The notes under the pieces: generated by a model
Told to the model about the DNA's origin: nothing
Databases searched by the model: none
Seen by the model: the letters and a program-made list of their open reading frames with translations, nothing else
In this document: piece after piece, positions 55,026-64,000 of the stretch
How the letters are laid out: each line of letters opens with the position of its first letter
How positions within the stretch are numbered: the stretch's first letter is position 1
Source: Aldehydirespirator sp965220345
GTDB taxonomy: Bacteria; Actinomycetota; Acidimicrobiia; Acidimicrobiales; Aldehydirespiratoraceae
Direction of reading: 5' to 3'
Length of the DNA stretch: 64,000 nucleotides
Assembly (NCBI GenBank): GCA_965220345.1
Contig: OZ244822.1
Span: 2,480,001 to 2,544,000, forward strand
Program-made: the position numbers and the translations under genes

Positions 55026-55106
55026 CATAGCGCTGACATCACGACACAGCACTCGCCGCCAGAGGCAGGTGGGTAGGCCGATTGGGTTTACAAGCAGCTG
55101 TTTGGT

Positions 55107-58100
55107 TTAGGGCTTCTTGTTGTTGAGGTTTTCAGCAGCCCGGAACATCATGGTAGCGAACTCTTGCAACGTGATCAATCTGTCTGGACAGAACTGTAGA
55201 GGCAGCGCATAACAGCCTTTAGTGATGCCCGCAGCAAATAATGCGTTGATGGCTGCTGTATGCGGGTTGCCTTCAATGTCGTTGAACCCAGAAGTTTCGG
55301 TGTTGCCTTGTAGATCAAGCGCTTTGACGATGAAGTGTGCTGCTTGGGCTCTTGTGAGTTGCTGATCTAGACACAAACTATCTCTGGTGCAGCCGTTGGT
55401 AAGTTCTAGTTCGCTTAGGTGTTGCACATATGTTGACCACCAGATATCTTCAACATCGCTGAACGTGTTTTCGGTTTCGGGTTCGGTTTCGGGTTCGGTG
55501 TCGGTTTCGGGTTCGGTGCCTTCGAACTGGCGTACGAGTATCACTGCTAGTTGCCAGCGTTTAACCGGCTGATCCGGGCAAAGGTGATCTGTTTGGCAGC
55601 CAACCTGTTCAAAGACTCCTTCGTTAGCGAGTTCGGTGACTGCTTCGCGGTGAACTTCAGGGATTTCAGCGAGATCCTCAAACACCGGCTCAGGCTCGGG
55701 TTCGGGTTCAGGCTCTGGGGTGGGTTGTGGTGTTGGCTGGGGTCGTGGTTGTGGTGTGGGACGTGGTCGCGGTTGTGGCTGCGGTTGGGGGGTGGTGTCG
55801 TCGTCGATGACAATCACAGCGACGTTAGCGATGTTGATGTTGCGGTATTCGCTAGCAGACGAAGACGTGACACTGTGGCTGATGGTTGAGCTGCGTTGAT
55901 TACCGGGATTGTCGATATTGTCGTTTATACCGGTTACGGTGATGGTTTGGGCTGTGTTGTAGTTACTAGATGTGAATGTGAGAGTCTCGGTTGCTGTAGG
56001 GTTGGTAGCAGCGTCGGGTCCATCGATTCGTGCTGCTGATGGGGTGCTGGATGTGACAGTAATCAACACATCGGCTGTGGGTTCAGTGCCTAACACGATT
56101 GTGTAGGTGTCGGTGCCACCATTTTCAGCGACCCTAGTTGTGCCACCGGTTTGTGTGACCGTAACCGAAGGTGTCGCGACTACCGGATCGTTGATAGCAA
56201 CTGAGGCTGCAGTGTCGGTGCCTGTTGCGCCGCCACCAAGATTAGTACCAGAACTCGTAGTAAGCGTACCAAGGTTGATATCAACTGTCTCACCAGAAGC
56301 TTCCACGGTGCTATCCGTTGCAGCGGTTAAAATGATAATCACAACTCGTGCAGCATTGGTGCCGCCTGTGAAAGTGACCATCGCGTTACCGGTGTTGAGG
56401 TTCGTGCAGGCTACACCGGTAGCTGAAGCGCAGTCCAGTGTGTAGTCAGTGCCACGAGTCGCGGTGCCGCTGCCAGCAGCGAAAGTGAGGGGCACAGGCA
56501 ATATTTCACCATCAACCAAAGCACGTCCTAATGTCAGCGTGTAATCAAGTGTTGCGCCTTCAATGATTGAAGCTCCCGCGACGCGTGATAATGTGACAGT
56601 TGTTGGGTCATTATCAGCAATAGTGACATTCGCCGCGCTTGGATCACCTGCAATGTAACCAGAGGGCAGGTTATTGAACCTTAAGGTAACCGTTTCAGAC
56701 GGTTCATCAATATTATCGTCGGTAGCGGTGAGGGTAACAGTCCCAGACATTGCACCGCTAGTAATATCAATGCCAGCCTTTGAAAGACTGTAATCGGCTG
56801 TGGCAGTGTTGAGTGGTATCGTCACGTTCGCTGGAGCAGCCGACGCGAGTGTGGCAGTAATAGTACGAGTGCCGCCTTCAGTAACAGCACCGTTGCTGTC
56901 AACGCTTAGCGTGACTGCTATATCTGTAGGCGCGGGATCTTCAATAGTAACCATGGCTGCGTTATCGGTGCCAGCAGCGCCACCACCCAGGTTCGTGCCA
57001 GAGTTAGCGTTGAGAGTGCCAAGCCCAACATTGACTGTCTCACCAGAAGCTTCCACAGTGCTATCAGTTGCAGCGGTAAGAGTAATCGTCACAACTCGTG
57101 CAGCATTGGTGCCGCCTGTGAAAGTGACCATCGCGTTACCAGAATCCAGGTTCGCGCACGCGACACCATTAGCCGACACGCAAGCCAGCGTGTAATCAGT
57201 GTTACGGGTGGCGGTGCCACTAAACGCGAGCGGTACAGCCAATGCCTCACCAGCCACCAGCGCACGACCTAGCGTCAGCGTGTAAGTGAGTGTGGAACCC
57301 TCAGTAAGTGTTGCGCCAGCAGCGCGTGTTAACGTGACTGTGGTAGCATCATTATCAGCAATAGTTACATCAACGCTGCTTGTGGTACCGGCTGCGTAAC
57401 CGGCAGGCAGATTACCGAGGCTCACGCTAAACGTTTCGGAGGGTTCGTCTGTAGTGTCGCCGGGTGCGGTGATCTTAACCGTGTTAGTGGTTTGACCTGA
57501 ACTGATCGTCACACTAGTTGCCGACAAGCTGTAGTCGCTGTTGGCTGCTGTGTTGTTTGTGGTGGTAAGCGGGATGGTTACACCTGATGAAGGAGCCGCT
57601 GACGCGAGAGTAACCGTGATCGTGCTGCCAGTATTATCATCTTCGGTGATGGTCGCGTCATCAATACTTAAATTGACGGCTACGCCTGCGTCATTGTCGT
57701 TGACTGTGATGCTACGCGAATTGCTTCCACCAGCAGTCATATATCCGCTAGCAGAACGAACAGATAACGTAACACGTCCATTAGATTCTACAGTATTATC
57801 GTTTACTGTATCAACATCATAAGACACTTGTTCTGCCAAAGCAGGCAAAACAACTGTTTTATTACCTAAATTAGTAGACGAAACGAAACTACCAGTTTGA
57901 GCGACAGTAAGATTTATAGTCAAATCAAAAGCTGAAAGCCCTTTCGAATCTGGTTTGCTCATAAGTTCGCTACTAACCGGTGCTACAACAAATTGAGCGG
58001 TTTGTCCCTCAGTAATTGATGACACATCAGGAGATTTGATCGTTACTATCGGATCTGCTTCATCGTCAGTCAACATCAACGACGTAGAATTAACTGTTAA

Positions 58101-61100
58101 CCCGGTTGATGCACCAGAAACAGTCACAGTCTCATCGCGTTCATTGATATCATCATTAGTAGGAACCAACGCAAACGTTCCTGTACCAGTCGCGGCGCTG
58201 CTAGCGATCGTAATATTGAAAGCTGCGGGGATCGTGAAATCCACGAACTCATCTCCAGCAGACCCCCTCACAGTAACACGCACCGTTTTCTCTGCCTCGA
58301 AACGGATCGCAGCATCATCAACAGTCGCAGTCACTGTCACAGTCATTGAACCAGCACTCTCAGCTACAGACGACAGATCCACACTCAAATCTACTTCAGG
58401 AGTAGCATCATCATCAGTAACAGTAACCGTCACATCCCGATCACTAATACTCGAATAATTAGTGTCGGTAGAACTAAAAGCATGAGTCAACTTAGCGCTG
58501 CGTTTATTATCGGTGTTGTCTAGGTTGTCGTTCACGCCGGTAACAGTCACCGTCTGCGCTGTAGCCCAGCTCGATGTCGTGAACGTTAACGTTTCAGTAG
58601 TTTTTGGTGTCGTATTACCTCCAGGACCATCAACCCGAACTGCTGCAGGTGTGTCAGAAGTAATCGTTACTGTCACATTATGCGTCGGCTGGCTATCCAA
58701 CTTCACTGTATACATTTGCATGCCAGCGTTTTCGGCTACGGTACGCGTCGACTCAGAAATAGTTACACCAGCACCATCCTCATCAGTAACAGTCACCGAC
58801 ACCGAATCTAATCCCGTCAAAGCACTATATTTCAAGTCAGAAGACGAAACAGTATGACTAACAGTTGAAGTACGCTTATCGCCAGGATCATCAATCGCGT
58901 TGTTGACACCAATCACAGTCACCGTCTGCGCAGTATCCCAAGTAGATGACGTGAACGTCAACGTTTCAGCAGTAGACCCGACCGTGCCCGCATCAGAACC
59001 ATCCACCACCGCAGCGCCCGGCGTGCCAGAAGTCATCGTAACAGTCACATCAGATGTCGGTTCACTAGTCAACACCACCGTATAAGTAGCCGTACCCGCA
59101 GCCTCAGCCACCGTAAGCGTCGACTCAGAAATCGTAACACCAGCATTATCATCATCAATAACCGTCACAGACACTGTCTCATCAGCCAACGCATTATACT
59201 TAGCATCAGAAGAAGAAATATCATGAGTAATCAACGAAGAGCGCTGGTTAGTTGGGTTATCAATATTATCATTCACACCAGTAACCGTGACCATCTGCGG
59301 CGTGTTCCAGTTAGCAGTCGTGAACGTCAACGTCTCAGAAGCAGAGGGATTATCAGGATCTGGTGTGTCAGGACCATCAATCAACGCAGCTGAAGCCGTA
59401 CCAGACGAAACCGCAACAGACACACTACTCATCGGCTTACTATCCAACACAACCGTATAAGAATCGACACCAGCATTCTCACTCACACTCGTAGAACCAC
59501 TGGACTGAGTAATCGTCACCCCAGCAGTATCATCATCAGTCACAGTCACCGCTACCGATGCAACTGCTGACAAAGCATTATATTTCGTGTCAGGCGACGC
59601 AACAGAGTGACTTATAGTTGAAGTGCGCTGATCGCCAGAATCATCAACATTATTGTTCACACCGATCACAGTCACCGTCTGGGCAGTGTTCCAGTTACCA
59701 GAAGTGAACGTCAACGTTTCAGCCGCTGACCCGACCGCATCCGCATCAGAACCATCCACCACCGCAGCGCCAGACACGCTCGAAGTCATCGTAACCATCA
59801 CATCGGATGTCGGCTGGCTATCCAACACCACCGTATACGTAGCCGTACCCGCAGCTTCAGCTACCGTACGCTTCGACTCCGAGAGCGTCACACCAGCACT
59901 AGCAGTATCATCATCAGTCACAGTCACCGCTACCGATGCAACTGCTGACAAAGCATTATATTTCGTGTCAGGCGACGCAACAGAGTGACTTATAGTTGAA
60001 GTGCGCTGATCGCCAGAATCATCAACATTATTGTTCACACCGATCACAGTCACCGTCTGGGCAGTGTTCCAGTTACCAGAAGTGAACGTCAACGTTTCAG
60101 ACGCTGACCCGACCGCATCCGCATCAGAACCATCCACCACCGCAGCGCCAGACACGCTCGAAGTCATCGTAACCATCACATCCGCAGTCGGCTCACTATC
60201 CAACACCACCGTGTAGGTAGCTGTACCACTGCTTTCTGCTACCGTGCGAGTCGATTCTGATATTGTTACACCAGCAGTGTCATCATCAGTCACTGTCACC
60301 GACACTGTCTGTGCAGCTAGCGCCCTGTATTTAGCATCAATCGTAGAAGTCTCGTGAGAAATAATAACTGAACGGCTATTGCCCGTATTATCAATATTGT
60401 CGTTATAACCTTGAACTCTAATCGTCTGAGCAATACCCCAGTTCGATCCTGTGAATGTGAGAATCTCTGCCCCTGTAAACGCTGTTGAGGCATCTGGCCC
60501 ATCCAGCCACGCAATAGTCGGCGTAGCAGAGGTAATCAAAACTTGCACAGGAAAAGTTGGCTGGCTATTCAACTCTACTGTATAAGAATCCATGGTAGTA
60601 GTACCATCTTCAGACACGCTCGTGCTGCCACCAGACTGGGTGATCGTTATTCCTGCGGTGTCGTTATCGATGATGGTGATGGCAACTGTTGATGGTGTGC
60701 CTTTGGCGTAGCCTGAAGGTAGGTTGCCGAGTCCTAGTGTGAACGTTTCGTTGTTTTCATCTATGCGGTCGTTTATGGCGGTGAGGGTGAGTGTGCCTGT
60801 TCGAGAACCGCTGCTGATAGTGATCGCGCTGCTGTCTGATAAACTGAAATCGCTTGCTGCGGCGGTGCCGAGCGTGAAAGTAATTGGGATAGTCACGTTT
60901 GCTGTCGCGACTGTGGCTAGTTTGGCGGTGACTGTGAGTTCGGTGCCTTCTGTGAAGATACCGTTGTGGTTGACACCTAAGGTAACGTTCACGTCTGTGT
61001 CGGCTGCGACCGTGCCTGATGAGACAGCAAGCAGAACAGTCAGCAGCAACGTTGAGAGCGCTGCGGTAACGAGCCCTAGACGAACCATAAAGTTTGCGAC

Positions 61101-61121
61101 CGGCGAGCTGCGTGCGCTCAC
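55107..61121 (-). CDS. Giant Calx-beta repeat surface protein with SLH anchor
   Basis: This 2,004-residue protein has a signal peptide (first ~40 residues) and then more than a dozen beta-sandwich repeats. The first and several later units end with the Calx-beta DNDTA/DDDTA motif; those between about 160 and 880 follow a ~126-residue pattern with ISESTRTVAE, ETLTFTSGNWNTAQTVTV and STISHSV. A Pro/Gln/Arg/Glu linker leads to three SLH repeats (LCPDQPVKRWQLAVILVRQF and two later copies). Calx-beta domains bind calcium. The GTG start has TAA just upstream in frame, so it cannot extend further. No Shine-Dalgarno. It is probably an S-layer-bound adhesin; ligand unknown. Confidence 0.85.
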   Translation of the reverse strand: MSARSSPVANFMVRLGLVTAALSTLLLTVLLAVSSGTVAADTDVNVTLGVNHNGIFTEGTELTVTAKLATVATANVTIPITFTLGTAAASDFSLSDSSAITISSGSRTGTLTLTAINDRIDENNETFTLGLGNLPSGYAKGTPSTVAITIIDNDTAGITITQSGGSTSVSEDGTTTMDSYTVELNSQPTFPVQVLITSATPTIAWLDGPDASTAFTGAEILTFTGSNWGIAQTIRVQGYNDNIDNTGNSRSVIISHETSTIDAKYRALAAQTVSVTVTDDDTAGVTISESTRTVAESSGTATYTVVLDSEPTADVMVTMTSSVSGAAVVDGSDADAVGSASETLTFTSGNWNTAQTVTVIGVNNNVDDSGDQRTSTISHSVASPDTKYNALSAVASVAVTVTDDDTASAGVTLSESKRTVAEAAGTATYTVVLDSQPTSDVMVTMTSSVSGAAVVDGSDADAVGSAAETLTFTSGNWNTAQTVTVIGVNNNVDDSGDQRTSTISHSVASPDTKYNALSAVASVAVTVTDDDTAGVTITQSSGSTSVSENAGVDSYTVVLDSKPMSSVSVAVSSGTASAALIDGPDTPDPDNPSASETLTFTTANWNTPQMVTVTGVNDNIDNPTNQRSSLITHDISSSDAKYNALADETVSVTVIDDDNAGVTISESTLTVAEAAGTATYTVVLTSEPTSDVTVTMTSGTPGAAVVDGSDAGTVGSTAETLTFTSSTWDTAQTVTVIGVNNAIDDPGDKRTSTVSHTVSSSDLKYSALTGLDSVSVTVTDEDGAGVTISESTRTVAENAGMQMYTVKLDSQPTHNVTVTITSDTPAAVRVDGPGGNTTPKTTETLTFTTSSWATAQTVTVTGVNDNLDNTDNKRSAKLTHAFSSTDTNYSSISDRDVTVTVTDDDATPEVDLSVDLSSVAESAGSMTVTVTATVDDAAIRFEAEKTVRVTVRGSAGDEFVDFTIPAAFNITIASSAATGTGTFALVPTNDDINERDETVTVSGASTGLTVNSTSLMLTDDEADPIVTIKSPDVSSITEGQTAQFVVAPVSSELMSKPDSKGLSAFDLTINLTVAQTGSFVSSTNLGNKTVVLPALAEQVSYDVDTVNDNTVESNGRVTLSVRSASGYMTAGGSNSRSITVNDNDAGVAVNLSIDDATITEDDNTGSTITVTLASAAPSSGVTIPLTTTNNTAANSDYSLSATSVTISSGQTTNTVKITAPGDTTDEPSETFSVSLGNLPAGYAAGTTSSVDVTIADNDATTVTLTRAAGATLTEGSTLTYTLTLGRALVAGEALAVPLAFSGTATRNTDYTLACVSANGVACANLDSGNAMVTFTGGTNAARVVTITLTAATDSTVEASGETVNVGLGTLNANSGTNLGGGAAGTDNAAMVTIEDPAPTDIAVTLSVDSNGAVTEGGTRTITATLASAAPANVTIPLNTATADYSLSKAGIDITSGAMSGTVTLTATDDNIDEPSETVTLRFNNLPSGYIAGDPSAANVTIADNDPTTVTLSRVAGASIIEGATLDYTLTLGRALVDGEILPVPLTFAAGSGTATRGTDYTLDCASATGVACTNLNTGNAMVTFTGGTNAARVVIIILTAATDSTVEASGETVDINLGTLTTSSGTNLGGGATGTDTAASVAINDPVVATPSVTVTQTGGTTRVAENGGTDTYTIVLGTEPTADVLITVTSSTPSAARIDGPDAATNPTATETLTFTSSNYNTAQTITVTGINDNIDNPGNQRSSTISHSVTSSSASEYRNINIANVAVIVIDDDTTPQPQPQPRPRPTPQPRPQPTPQPTPEPEPEPEPEPVFEDLAEIPEVHREAVTELANEGVFEQVGCQTDHLCPDQPVKRWQLAVILVRQFEGTEPETDTEPETEPETENTFSDVEDIWWSTYVQHLSELELTNGCTRDSLCLDQQLTRAQAAHFIVKALDLQGNTETSGFNDIEGNPHTAAINALFAAGITKGCYALPLQFCPDRLITLQEFATMMFRAAENLNNKKP
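59523..60182. repeat. Near-identical 282-bp direct repeat, period 378 bp
   Basis: Positions 59523-59804 and 59901-60182 match with about one difference. The 378-base period equals 126 codons, one Calx-beta-like unit. Two further copies of another unit (near 56281 and 57029) are also very similar over ~110 bases. Confidence 0.9.
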
Positions 61122-61138
61122 GTCTTAGGTCGCTGAGA

Positions 61139-61154
61139 CCCCCCCCCCCGGGGG
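61139..61154. repeat. C11G5 tract in the leader of the Calx-beta gene
   Basis: Eleven C followed by five G (minus strand: five C then eleven G) lie 18 bases before the GTG of the 2,004-residue surface protein. The G run on the mRNA strand is close to where a ribosome binding site would be. Confidence 0.88.
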
Positions 61155-61213
61155 ATTTCAAGTTGACGCTGCCTGTGCAGCCCCAACCGCTGGCTCATGC
61201 GTGCTCGTCCAAA

Positions 61214-61219
61214 ATTATA
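61214..61219 (-). promoter_or_regulatory. TATAAT box upstream of the Calx-beta gene
   Basis: A perfect TATAAT on the minus strand lies ~93 bases before the GTG. No good -35 is seen. Transcription from here would give a leader of ~85 bases containing the G tract. Confidence 0.4.
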
Positions 61220-61350
61220 TGCTTCAGTCACGAACACTCTCCATATGCTCGGTCATCGACTTTACTAACTCTTAGAGGGCTCAGTAATAACAACTATATC
61301 AAAAACAACCTTAAGTCGCGCGGATCTGATTGGGAACTCAGGCATGAAAG

Positions 61351-61599
61351 TCAGCCGCCAGCGCTTTGAGGCACAAAAAACACTTGCATCCCGTCGGTCA
61401 ACGGATGGTATTGCGGATGAGCTATCAGCAAACCGTCGATCACAACCGACACCCCAGAACGGAGAGCGCCACCAAGTCCTGGATACTGGCGCTCAAGATC
61501 ATCAATCAACGCGCCCACAGTATTACCACTGCCTTCGATCTCGGCGATACCACCGGTAGGGCCTCGCAGGTTAGAACTCAAATGCACTCGAACGGCCAT
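61351..61599 (-). CDS. MoaD/ThiS-like sulfur-carrier protein
   Basis: This 82-residue ubiquitin-fold protein has the C-terminal Gly-Gly required for adenylation and thiocarboxylation. The core AVRVHLSSNLRG and IDGLLIAHPQYHPLTDGMQV patterns match MoaD-like members. It should donate sulfur for molybdopterin or a related pathway. ATG at 61599 is chosen over a TTG one codon earlier. The gene lies 104 bp after the molybdenum hydroxylase and on the same strand, so cofactor supply for that enzyme is a plausible role. Confidence 0.75.
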   Translation of the reverse strand: MAVRVHLSSNLRGPTGGIAEIEGSGNTVGALIDDLERQYPGLGGALRSGVSVVIDGLLIAHPQYHPLTDGMQVFFVPQSAGG

Positions 61600-61703
61600 C
61601 AAACTGCCCCATTCATATCCAACGACTACTTATATTCGACGAAAAACAGGCGGGCAGTTTCCAGTCTAGGTTCTGGGAGAGCAGTTGATGGAAAGCGCCA
61701 GAG

Positions 61704-64000
61704 CTAGCTGCCGTTGGTAGAAGCCCCGTTGGTGTTGATTGCCTCTAACACTCGCACAGGCGACATCGGCAGATCACGGATACGGCAACCGGTGGCGCTA
61801 TGAATAGCGTTGGCTACCGCCGGTATCGGAGGAACGATCCCAGCCTCGCCCACACCACGAACGCCGTATGGGTGCGCCGGGTTGGGAACTTCCACTATCA
61901 CAGCATCAATCATCGGCAGATCCGAAGCCACCGGCACCCGATAATCAAGGAAGCCAGGGTTTTCCATCACTCCGTCTGGGTCGTAGATGTATTCCTCGTT
62001 GAGAGCCCAGCCCACTCCTTGAGCGACACCACCCTGGATCTGGCCTTCCACATAACTGGGGTGGATTGCTGTGCCAGCATCCTGCGCTGCGGTGTAGCGC
62101 ACGATCCGCACCACACCAGTGCCGGGATCAACTTCAACATCGCAGAGATGAACCGAAAAAGCTGGGCCAGCACCATGAGCTTCCAACGAACCGGTCGCTG
62201 TTAGCGGACCACCTGTGCGCTTAGCTTTGCGTGCGATTGCTGCCAGCGACAACGGTTGCCTACCCGCAGAGGCATCATCCGCGGAGTTATTCGCAAAAGC
62301 ATTCGCAGAGTCACTGTTGCCTGTGTAGACAGCGTGACCATCCACCCAGTCAATGTCATCAACTGAAACATCCATCATCTTGGCTGCCCGACTTCGAAGC
62401 TCAGTCACCATGTTTCGACATGCCTGCACTACGGCCATGCCTGTAGCGAAAGTAGCTCTGCTGCCTTCGGTCACATCGGTGAACCCGACAGCTTCAGTGT
62501 CGCCCACCACGGGACGGATGTCATGGGGATCAATGCCAAGCTCTTCAGCGGCCATTAACGCCATCGAAGCTCGACTACCACCAATGTCAGGGCTGCCAGT
62601 CACCACCGTGGCGGTGCCGTCCTCGTTGAGGTTGACTGTGGCGCTAGAGGACTCACCGATGTTGAACCAGTAGCCAGCAGCCAGTCCGCGGCCCTGGTTT
62701 TGTGCTAATGGCGCGTTGAAATGAGGATGACTACGAATCGCTTCGAGGCATTCCACAAACCCAATACGTGCCATCGGGAAGCCCATTGTTGACAGATCGC
62801 CTTCGTTGACTGCGTTCTTGAGGCGAAGCTCCATCGCATCAATACCGAGTTCTTCGGCAATTTCGTCAAGAATGGTTTCGGTGGCGAAAGCGGTCAGCGG
62901 CGCTGCTGGAGCGCGGTAAGCCGCAGAGCGAGCCGTGTTGATCACCACATCAAGAGCCTCAACTTCGAAGTTGGCGATGTTGTAAGACTCAAACACCGTC
63001 ATCGCTCCGAGCATTCCGCCAGCACCCGAATATGCGCCGTTGCTGTAAACCAGATAAGCGTCACCGGCAACGAGAGTGCCGTCGCTTTTGGCACCGAGTT
63101 TGACACGTATTTTGGTGCTAGGAGATGGACCGGTGGCACGGAACACTTCGCTGCGGGTCATCACCATCTTGACTGGACGGCCAGCCTGCGACGACAAAGC
63201 CACCGCCAAAGGCTCAAGATAAATAGTGGTTTTGCCGCCGAAACCGCCGCCTATCTCAGCAGGTATCACTTTGATACGTGTGGTCTCCCAGCCGAGCAGT
63301 GTGGCCGTGGATGACCGCACATTGAAATGCCCCTGCGATGAGCACCAGATAGTGGTATGGCCGTCTTGGCCGGTATCGGCGAGACACGCGTGAGGCTCTA
63401 TGTAACCCTGATGCACTGGCTTGGTGCTGAACTCGCGTTCGATCACAATGTCGGCTTCAGCGAAGCCTGCTTCGATCTCGCCGCCTGAGAATCGCGTGAC
63501 AGCAGCCACATTGGAGGGTGCATCTGCGGGCGGTTCAGCGCCACGGGTGAGCATGTGCGAATGCAGCACAGGCGCATCATCTGCTAAAGCCTCGTCAATA
63601 GTAAGCACCGCTGGCAGCACTTCGTAGTCGACTTTGACTGCTGCGGCTGCCGTTTGAGCCTGACTGAGGGTGGTAGCAGCTACTGCGGCCACGGCATGGC
63701 CTTCATAAAAAACCTTGTCACGGGCGATGATGTTGACGCACATGTCGTATTGACGATGGCCAGAGTCAACAGCAGGAAAATCAGCACCGGTAATCACTGA
63801 TTTAACACCGGGCATGGCTTCGGCGGCTGAAGTGTCAATAGACACGATGCGGGCATGGGCATGCGGTGAACGCACTACCACTCCATGCAGTTGTCCAGCA
63901 ATGTTGAGGTCGGATGCGAAACGCGCTCGGCCCGTGACTTTCTCTAGTCCATCTGGGCGGACTATTCGGGTGCCGACATATTTATAGCTGGGTTTTGGCT
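61704..64000 (-). CDS. Molybdenum hydroxylase large subunit, xanthine dehydrogenase family, 5' end outside window
   Basis: The frame is open to the window edge, reading KPSYKYVGTRIVRPDGLEKVTG before the segment GVVVRSPHAHARI, so the start lies beyond 64000. Visible parts are the aldehyde-oxidase-like first domain and the molybdopterin-binding domain with IGGGFGGKTT and YRAPAAP. The catalytic Glu is in GVGEAGIVPPIPAVANA near the C-terminus. The CO-dehydrogenase AYxCSFR loop is absent. Substrates are probably purines, aldehydes or N-heterocycles. The FAD and FeS subunits would be expected outside the window or upstream. Confidence 0.88.
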   Translation of the reverse strand, partial: PKPSYKYVGTRIVRPDGLEKVTGRARFASDLNIAGQLHGVVVRSPHAHARIVSIDTSAAEAMPGVKSVITGADFPAVDSGHRQYDMCVNIIARDKVFYEGHAVAAVAATTLSQAQTAAAAVKVDYEVLPAVLTIDEALADDAPVLHSHMLTRGAEPPADAPSNVAAVTRFSGGEIEAGFAEADIVIEREFSTKPVHQGYIEPHACLADTGQDGHTTIWCSSQGHFNVRSSTATLLGWETTRIKVIPAEIGGGFGGKTTIYLEPLAVALSSQAGRPVKMVMTRSEVFRATGPSPSTKIRVKLGAKSDGTLVAGDAYLVYSNGAYSGAGGMLGAMTVFESYNIANFEVEALDVVINTARSAAYRAPAAPLTAFATETILDEIAEELGIDAMELRLKNAVNEGDLSTMGFPMARIGFVECLEAIRSHPHFNAPLAQNQGRGLAAGYWFNIGESSSATVNLNEDGTATVVTGSPDIGGSRASMALMAAEELGIDPHDIRPVVGDTEAVGFTDVTEGSRATFATGMAVVQACRNMVTELRSRAAKMMDVSVDDIDWVDGHAVYTGNSDSANAFANNSADDASAGRQPLSLAAIARKAKRTGGPLTATGSLEAHGAGPAFSVHLCDVEVDPGTGVVRIVRYTAAQDAGTAIHPSYVEGQIQGGVAQGVGWALNEEYIYDPDGVMENPGFLDYRVPVASDLPMIDAVIVEVPNPAHPYGVRGVGEAGIVPPIPAVANAIHSATGCRIRDLPMSPVRVLEAINTNGASTNGS

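Noticed and set aside
56107..60216. Several Val/Thr-rich plus-strand frames opposite the Calx-beta gene
   Set aside because: They repeat with the period of the minus-strand gene and simply reflect its codon pattern.
60757..61161. A 134-codon minus-strand frame starting at TTG and reading through the G tract
   Set aside because: It is an alternative frame of the Calx-beta gene with Arg/His-rich, repetitive composition and no homology. It would only matter if the tract placed another frame in use.

Overview
The window (mid-50s % G+C by eye) looks like a chromosomal stretch of a high-G+C Gram-positive bacterium, most likely an uncultured Acidimicrobiia-type actinobacterium. The support is indirect: a PriA without helicase motifs, an F420-type LLM oxidoreductase, a single-chain methylmalonyl-CoA mutase with MeaB, Cys-containing S-layer-homology repeats, and frequent leaderless starts (TANNNT six or seven bases before ATG/GTG). 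No tRNA, rRNA, CRISPR array or transposase was seen.

Layout. 1-2915 (minus): a secreted von Willebrand A protein cut by the window edge, a proline-rich membrane protein, and an overlapping HEPN-like gene pair; a 15-G run lies between them. 3235-7102 (plus): an SbcD/SbcC-like nuclease-ATPase pair joined by a 26-codon micro-ORF. 7214-9418: an S-layer-anchored family 16 glucanase. 9509-21403 (minus): housekeeping genes hisG, mog, fmt, def, priA, metK, coaBC, rpoZ, an oversized GlmS-like protein and engB. 21425-32823: central metabolism (class V aminotransferase, nitronate monooxygenase, acyl-CoA dehydrogenase, LLM oxidoreductase, GuaB family, SDR, GDPD lipoprotein, RlmB family, ispF, ispD). 32839-34697: a decayed defence-type islet with an antitoxin, broken toxin and ADP-ribosylglycohydrolase remnants, and an AAA/DUF4143 ATPase under a long palindrome. 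34740-38143: meaB and methylmalonyl-CoA mutase. 38714-43281: a surface protein with a 13-C tract in its signal peptide region, a peptidase remnant, and a nucleotidase-LysM protein.

43421-53073 is the most unusual part: a tightly overlapping seven-gene operon with a ROK repressor, M20 peptidase, sugar-type ABC importer (binding protein, permease, ATPase), a YhfX-like PLP enzyme and a ROK sugar kinase. It resembles a fructose-type FrcBCAK importer with two added enzymes. Its lipoprotein carries three virtually identical 343-residue binding domains in tandem, encoded by three 1,029-bp repeats.

53133-64000: a frameshifted secreted protein, a HisC-like aminotransferase, a 2,004-residue Calx-beta/SLH surface protein with an 11-G tract in its leader, a MoaD-like protein and a truncated molybdenum hydroxylase.

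Three G/C homopolymers of 11-15 bases in 64 kb, each beside an envelope-protein gene, suggest phase variation of the cell surface. Reading-frame analysis at 38729 fits an on/off switch: either one-base change runs into a stop within a few codons.
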